Shown here piece after piece: positions 59,452 through 64,000 of a stretch of 64,000 bases of DNA (its first letter is position 1; each line of letters begins with the position of its first letter). The position numbers were made by a program, and so were the translations under genes. The notes below the pieces were generated by a model that was not told where the DNA came from, did no database searches, and saw only the letters and a list, made by a program, of their open reading frames with translations. Location of the stretch: contig NC_134574.1 in the NCBI RefSeq assembly GCF_050947875.1, forward strand, positions 156,881,534 through 156,945,533, given 5' to 3'. This stretch comes from Dermacentor variabilis (lineage: Eukaryota; Arthropoda; Arachnida; Ixodida; Ixodidae).

Positions 59452-60233
59452 TGTTGCGTTTCGCCTGCGACACGTGGTTTTGCCGGCGCGACTGCGGCGG
59501 GGCGGCAGACATTTTGGCCCGATCGTCGTCGCCGCAACACTCATCGCCAGGTGTTTCCAGGCGCGACTGCGGCGATGCGACCGCCTAGGGATCATCCTCG
59601 CATTCCAGTCATTGTGCCCGAAACAGGCGATGCCAAAGCAGGGATCTCATTCCAGTCATTGTGCCCGAAACAGGCGATGCCAAAGCAGGGATCTCATTCC
59701 AGTCATTGTGCCCGAAACAGGCGATGCCAAAGCAGGGACCATCCTCTCATTACAGTCATTGTGCCCGACCGGCAGCGCTACAACAGGGTGCTACGAGATC
59801 GTGCTCGACAGGGTGCTACGAGATCGTGCTCGTCATGGTGCTACGGCATCGCTACGACAGTGTGCGTCACCATTAGCCCATTGTACATTCACGTGCTCGT
59901 CTTTTGAGGGGTTCCTTCTTGCCCTCAACTGCGAGAGTATAAAAACAGCTGCCCCCGGACGCAAAAGGGAGGGCTCCGATTTCTTCTGTTGAGTGAAGTG
60001 CTCTCCCGTCTCTCTACTTCGGTCAAACCTGACCGCCAACTCTTTGCGATGTTAAAATAAACAAGTTGTTTTGTTGTTACCAGTCGACTCATGCTTTGCC
60101 GGGACCTTCGGATGCTTCCAGTTGTACCCCAGGCCGCCAGGCCAACGCTACCCTTGGGGCTTGCGACCCAGGTACAACCACGGGCGTCAGCGCCGAGTTC
60201 CCAACAGATCGTACCAGCAGTCCGATCCAAACA
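59452..60233 (+). repeat. 3' LTR of copy 2
   Basis: 782 bp; starts TGTTGCG, ends CCAAACA, followed by TCAG. It differs from its 5' partner by about one added A (near 60026) and one A/G change in the A-rich run near 59965. Confidence 0.92.
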
Positions 60234-62655
60234 TCAGACATACATTGCCTTGGGTTGAAAGGACTAAAGGCAGATGAACTCTGCCTGACTAAGCTCCCTC
60301 CCTTCACCCATACATTTTCAATACATTTTCAAACAATGTTGGTCACAAAGTGGTCAACATTGATTTTGTCACATTGCTCGCGGTCCCGTAACAATACGTA
60401 TACGTTTTACGAAGAGCACATTTCCGTGTTTTAGAGATAACTGGTGACCTCTAGCTTGTTTAGCGGTGGTATGCACTCGAATTCAAATGTTTTGAACAAC
60501 TTTCGTCCGACTAAAGTTGGCAACAATGGGAATCCGCAGAATTTACAGGCGCTATTCATAAGTTACCGAAGTGCCACTTGGCATGTTGCATCATGGACAA
60601 CATGACGCACCGCACTTAAGGTATCAATAACATCGGCACTTCCTTTTGACTTTAACAAGAAAGAAAAAAAAAGAACACAAGCCTATGCGGGTATTGCCAT
60701 AATTTCAAATAAAGAGTGTTGGCCACCTATAGAAATATGGAAATGTGCAGATATTTCCGATACTCCGCGAGAGGTGTGATAACATTTCGGCACCAATTTT
60801 GGCGAGAGGTGTCTCCACGAAACTCTTCAGCAATACCCTGACGTCACTTCTGGGACTCTTAATTACATCTTGCATCTGAAGGGGCAAAACTCGAAGTTGT
60901 CGCAACGCTAATGTATGTAAATGTGGAATAAACAACGAGCCTATATCTCTGTGTGAACGTTGCACTGTGTTATTTTAGCGCTTGAGAATGATCAGCACTT
61001 TGTGCATTGTGTGCATTGCCATTTTAATGTTTTCACGCTTTGAACAAAGTTGAAGCCTGGCATATGCGTTTCCTGGGGATCGAGGAAAATTGAGCAGTCT
61101 GATTTTTTCTAAGAGCATCGTTGATATCGCTCGTGATGTGAACGTTGCTTTGTTTTGCGAATGGTATGTTGTTAACTTTTTTTTATTAGAACAATCAAAC
61201 GAGACCCTAGCGCTTTTAATTGGCGCCAGCTCGTCATTGAGCAAGGAAAAGGTACGGGCACACAGTAAAGTCCAAGAATAAGCACATGTGCACATACGAT
61301 GGAATCAGCTGAATCAGTGTGAATGTGACGTATTTAAAATTCCACACGCACACATGCACCGACAACGCCCCGATGATTTGCGCACCGTGCGGTGAAGGCA
61401 GAATGTAAGAGGGACAAAGTTCTTACAGCACGAATCCACATAAGCACATACGTAATCACACCAATGTAAGTTCACACTATAGTGGAATCACATTAACGTA
61501 AAGCAAATTCACAAATAGTGCTTGGTCATGAGTAGCGGAAATTTGTGTATACGGTTGGTAAAGTTCAATGCCACCACAGCGCAGTTGAAGACACTGCCGC
61601 TCCAGTTTGGCAAGCACCGCCTGGCCGGCTCCTCCCGGCACGAGAACTCTGAGGCGAGCTCTGCCGAGGGTGAGCGTAGCTTAGGCTTAGGTTTCCTCCT
61701 TTAGGGTCCACGAGAGGTCGCTACTGTCCATAGCTTGACTCAGGCGTTCGCGATCACGCGAAACGCTAGGGGCAACGCAGACTGCTCTGCTTCCTCGGGA
61801 GATTTGCAAACCCTCCTGCTCTCTCTCTCTTCAAAGTCAGCTACGGACAGAGCTTCTATACACTCACTCTGATTATTTCCTTCTCTCTGTCTTTAAACAC
61901 GACTGCGTACTTTAAAGCAGACGTCACGTCACCAGGTGTCGCTTCTATACGTTTCGTCCGGCCATGGTTCTATAGTCTGTGTTACGACGACATGCAGTAG
62001 AGGTATTCAATCATACCAATTCAGAAGCTCCCCCATGGACCCAAAGTTTCAAAATCCGGATGCAACTTGTGGCAAAGAGCGCGGGGTTCTGCTGACTGTC
62101 ACGTGACCTATGGAGAACACAACTAACTAAACAAAACATCTTTTTCGGTACAACGAAAAGTGCATAACATCTCGGCACGGAGTGAAAGCAAAGTCAAGTG
62201 GAACGGTGCTTTCAATCAGCACCTTCTTTTTACCTCGGATTATCCATATCAAGCACTTTGTCAGGAGCGATGAGCGAAGGCGAGTCTCAACTTGTCGCTC
62301 AGTGGTGGCGCGTCAGTCAGTTCACCCTCCACGGAAGGGTAGCTGAGCATGTATGACCCGGTGGCGCTACGGAGGTGGAGCACCGCTGCAGTATATGCGG
62401 GCGATTAAACAAGGATACAGTGAAATTTTTAGGCCATAACTTGACGAACCCTCGTGTGAACATTCATAAAGACTTCCTGTAGACTTGGTTGTAGACAACC
62501 GTCCATGCAGACCGCCTTGACTTCGTATATACCGTGGCCCTTTTTGGTCATATGAAGGCCATACAGAGTCTACACTGAATATCGACAGCGCAAAGCGACA
62601 TGAACGGCACAGAAAAGACACATGAACACTGGAAAAGAGCCCAAAGAACTAGCAA
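60234..62655. other. No gene recognised
   Basis: Right flank of the LTR pair. Anonymous sequence with an AATAAA at about 60928 and a short imperfect palindrome near 60335-60361. No coding region is recognised. Confidence 0.5.
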
Positions 62656-63038
62656 TGTTGCCACGATGTAGTGACGGGGAAGAACGCAGTAGCGAAACCG
62701 GGAATGACGAAAACTAAGTTTTTATTAGGCGGACCTGGTGTCCAGAAAAAACAGGCTACAATCGAAACACAACAATAGCGGCGACCACAGTCGGCGATCA
62801 TCGAGAATCTGATCTGCGGGTGAAGCGAGTCGGCTTTTATGCGTGAGTCATCGGAGGTTCCAGAGCAACCGCTGGTGGCCCCGTGTCTTCCAGAAAGTGC
62901 GACACAATCGGTGTCGCGCATGCAATCTGATAATGCAAGGTACGGCGAGGACATACACAACAGATAGAATGAACGATAACGTTTGAGAAACTTTCGAATC
63001 ATGCAGGCGCGTCCTGCGCTGAGCGATAACGCTTAACA
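62656..63038 (-). repeat. Probable solo LTR of another Ty3/gypsy family
   Basis: On the minus strand it starts TGTTAAGCGTTATCGCTC and ends GTGGCAACA, has a TATA-like ATAAAAG (plus-strand CTTTTAT at about 62834) and an AATAAA (plus-strand TTTATT near 62718-62726). I recall the start and the polyadenylation region from tick gypsy LTRs. No target duplication is obvious and no internal region adjoins, so it is likely a solo LTR with some decay. Confidence 0.55.
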
Positions 63039-63119
63039 TTTATTTGTTAGCGGTGAAAAGCCGTCACCGGAGAAAGATAAACAAGTGCATGTATCAACAT
63101 ATTTCATAACGACGATACA

Positions 63120-63232
63120 TTGGGCACGCTGGTAATCCACAGTGACGGATTACCAAGGTCAGTTACCAATCCGTACTGATATTTCGTTTCGCGCTGCGGA
63201 TAGTTTTCAGTGCGGATTACCAACGTGTCCAA
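63120..63232. repeat. Small element with ~20-bp inverted ends
   Basis: TTGGGCACGCTGGTAATCC at the left and GGATTACCAACGTGTCCAA at the right are inverted with about three mismatches. GGATTACCA recurs inside. Too short to code. Confidence 0.5.
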
Positions 63233-63739
63233 TTAACGAGCCAATTTCCTTTACTCTGCTGATATCTGTATAGACTGCCGAACATGGTTTGTCGCACGAA
63301 GTCTATATTAGTCATATCATGAGAAGCCAACAAACACTGACACCAAGGACAACATAGGGGAAGTTAGTCTATATTAGCCGCACCCGCACACAATGTGCAA
63401 CACCGTTAGTGTAGAGGCGCCCTATAGAACGTTCCTATACATGCGCTCTACATTATATTCGCACACAAATACACACACTCGCCCGCCCACCCCCGCACGT
63501 GTATATTCACACAGTACACACACTACCGTCCACAAACGCACACGGAAACAGTAAACAGTTAAGAAAAAAGAAAACACGCAGAAGCCGAGCGCGCACGCGC
63601 GCACATACACCGATGCCGTATAACGTGGACAATGAATATATTACGCGTTTTCGCGTGCGGGATGCACAAAAGGTGATAACAGTACGAATGATGAATGAAG
63701 AGGTGCGCAAAAAAGAAGAAAAAAAAGAACGAAACTTAT
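63233..63739. other. No gene recognised
   Basis: Anonymous sequence with an imperfect CA-rich stretch at 63465-63610. Confidence 0.5.
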
Positions 63740-64000
63740 GCTAGCGCGAGCCGCGGTTCCGAATGGGGAAAGAGGGGGAGTTGGGGAGGAGGCGAGTCCC
63801 GAAAGCTGCAGCGTTGCAGCGACCGCCGCGTCAAGCACGCCGCCAGCTCGTGGGCAGGGGGCCCTGCAGGAAGAGAAGGAGCGCGACGTGATGCAGCTCC
63901 GGGACGCTCTCTCAAGCCGGGCTAAAAGCCGCGTAGTGGGGAGGCGCGGCGCAGTCCATAAAAGCTCCGGCGGAGAAATTAACAGATTAGTGCCGGCGTA
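63740..64000 (+). promoter_or_regulatory. GC-rich end of window, possible promoter
   Basis: GC-rich and CpG-rich sequence with a TATA-like CATAAAAG at about 63957-63964 and no transposon signature. It could be the promoter of a gene to the right, outside the window. This is a weak inference. Confidence 0.25.

Larger units (their letters stand above)
53339..60233 (+). mobile_element. Gmr1-like Ty3/gypsy LTR retrotransposon, copy 2 (regular structure)
   Basis: A 6895-bp complete element: LTR 53339-54119, leader, Gag-Pol 54474-58967, 3' untranslated part, LTR 59452-60233. TCAG flanks it at 53335-53338 and 60234-60237. The two LTRs differ by about one indel and one substitution by eye, so the insertion is young. 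Compared with copy 1 the U3 is a distinct variant, so it is a separate lineage rather than a duplication. Confidence 0.95.

Overview
The window looks like nuclear DNA of a hard tick (Ixodidae, probably metastriate). I infer this from repeat families I recognise from memory: a Ruka-like tRNA-derived SINE, the LINE families often labelled 'tick transposon', an RTE-type LINE, and very long dinucleotide microsatellites. No search was run. There is no operon structure, rRNA or CRISPR array, and I could not identify any host protein-coding gene. Nearly everything recognisable is a transposable element or simple repeat, so this reads as an intergenic or intronic repeat-rich segment. A 200-base run of N at 28466-28665 is an assembly gap.

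Layout. 1-8.3 kb: three copies of a ~1.48-kb non-autonomous element with AGGGCCCCTGAAACG-type inverted ends and TTAA target duplications. One copy sits inside another. LINE fragments and microsatellites lie between them. 8.3-21.4 kb: mostly anonymous sequence with a decayed RTE LINE (11.56-13.23 kb), a near-perfect foldback element (13.70-13.92 kb), a fragment resembling a C48/Ulp1-like protease fold, and a hairpin at 18.6 kb. 21.4-24.8 kb: a 5'-truncated non-LTR retrotransposon with an intact endonuclease and reverse transcriptase frame. 25.6-27.1 kb: a second TTAA-ended element. 27.25-27.9 kb: an RTE fragment split by a SINE with a perfect 15-bp target duplication. 30.9-31.6 kb: a GC-rich block. 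32.4-34 kb: a decayed LINE with RNase H. 34.8, 38.1 and 41 kb: further SINE copies.

43.3-60.2 kb holds the main discovery. Two long, apparently young LTR retrotransposons lie 29 bp apart, each with its own 4-bp target duplication (CCGT and TCAG). Each encodes one uninterrupted Gag-Pol protein (1474 and 1497 residues). The domain order is SAP-like helix, coiled coil, SCAN-like capsid, CCHC knuckle, protease, integrase, reverse transcriptase, RNase H. Integrase before reverse transcriptase is the Ty1/copia order, yet the enzymes are Ty3/gypsy type, including a GPY/F module. This matches the Gmr1-like group described mainly from deuterostomes, whose Gag is the proposed source of the vertebrate SCAN domain. 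The upstream element also carries a plus/minus/plus inverted triplication of its LTR-gag end, which is either a real rearrangement or an assembly fault.

60.2-64 kb: anonymous sequence, a likely solo LTR on the minus strand (62.66-63.04 kb), a small inverted-end element and a GC-rich, possibly promoter-like end of window.
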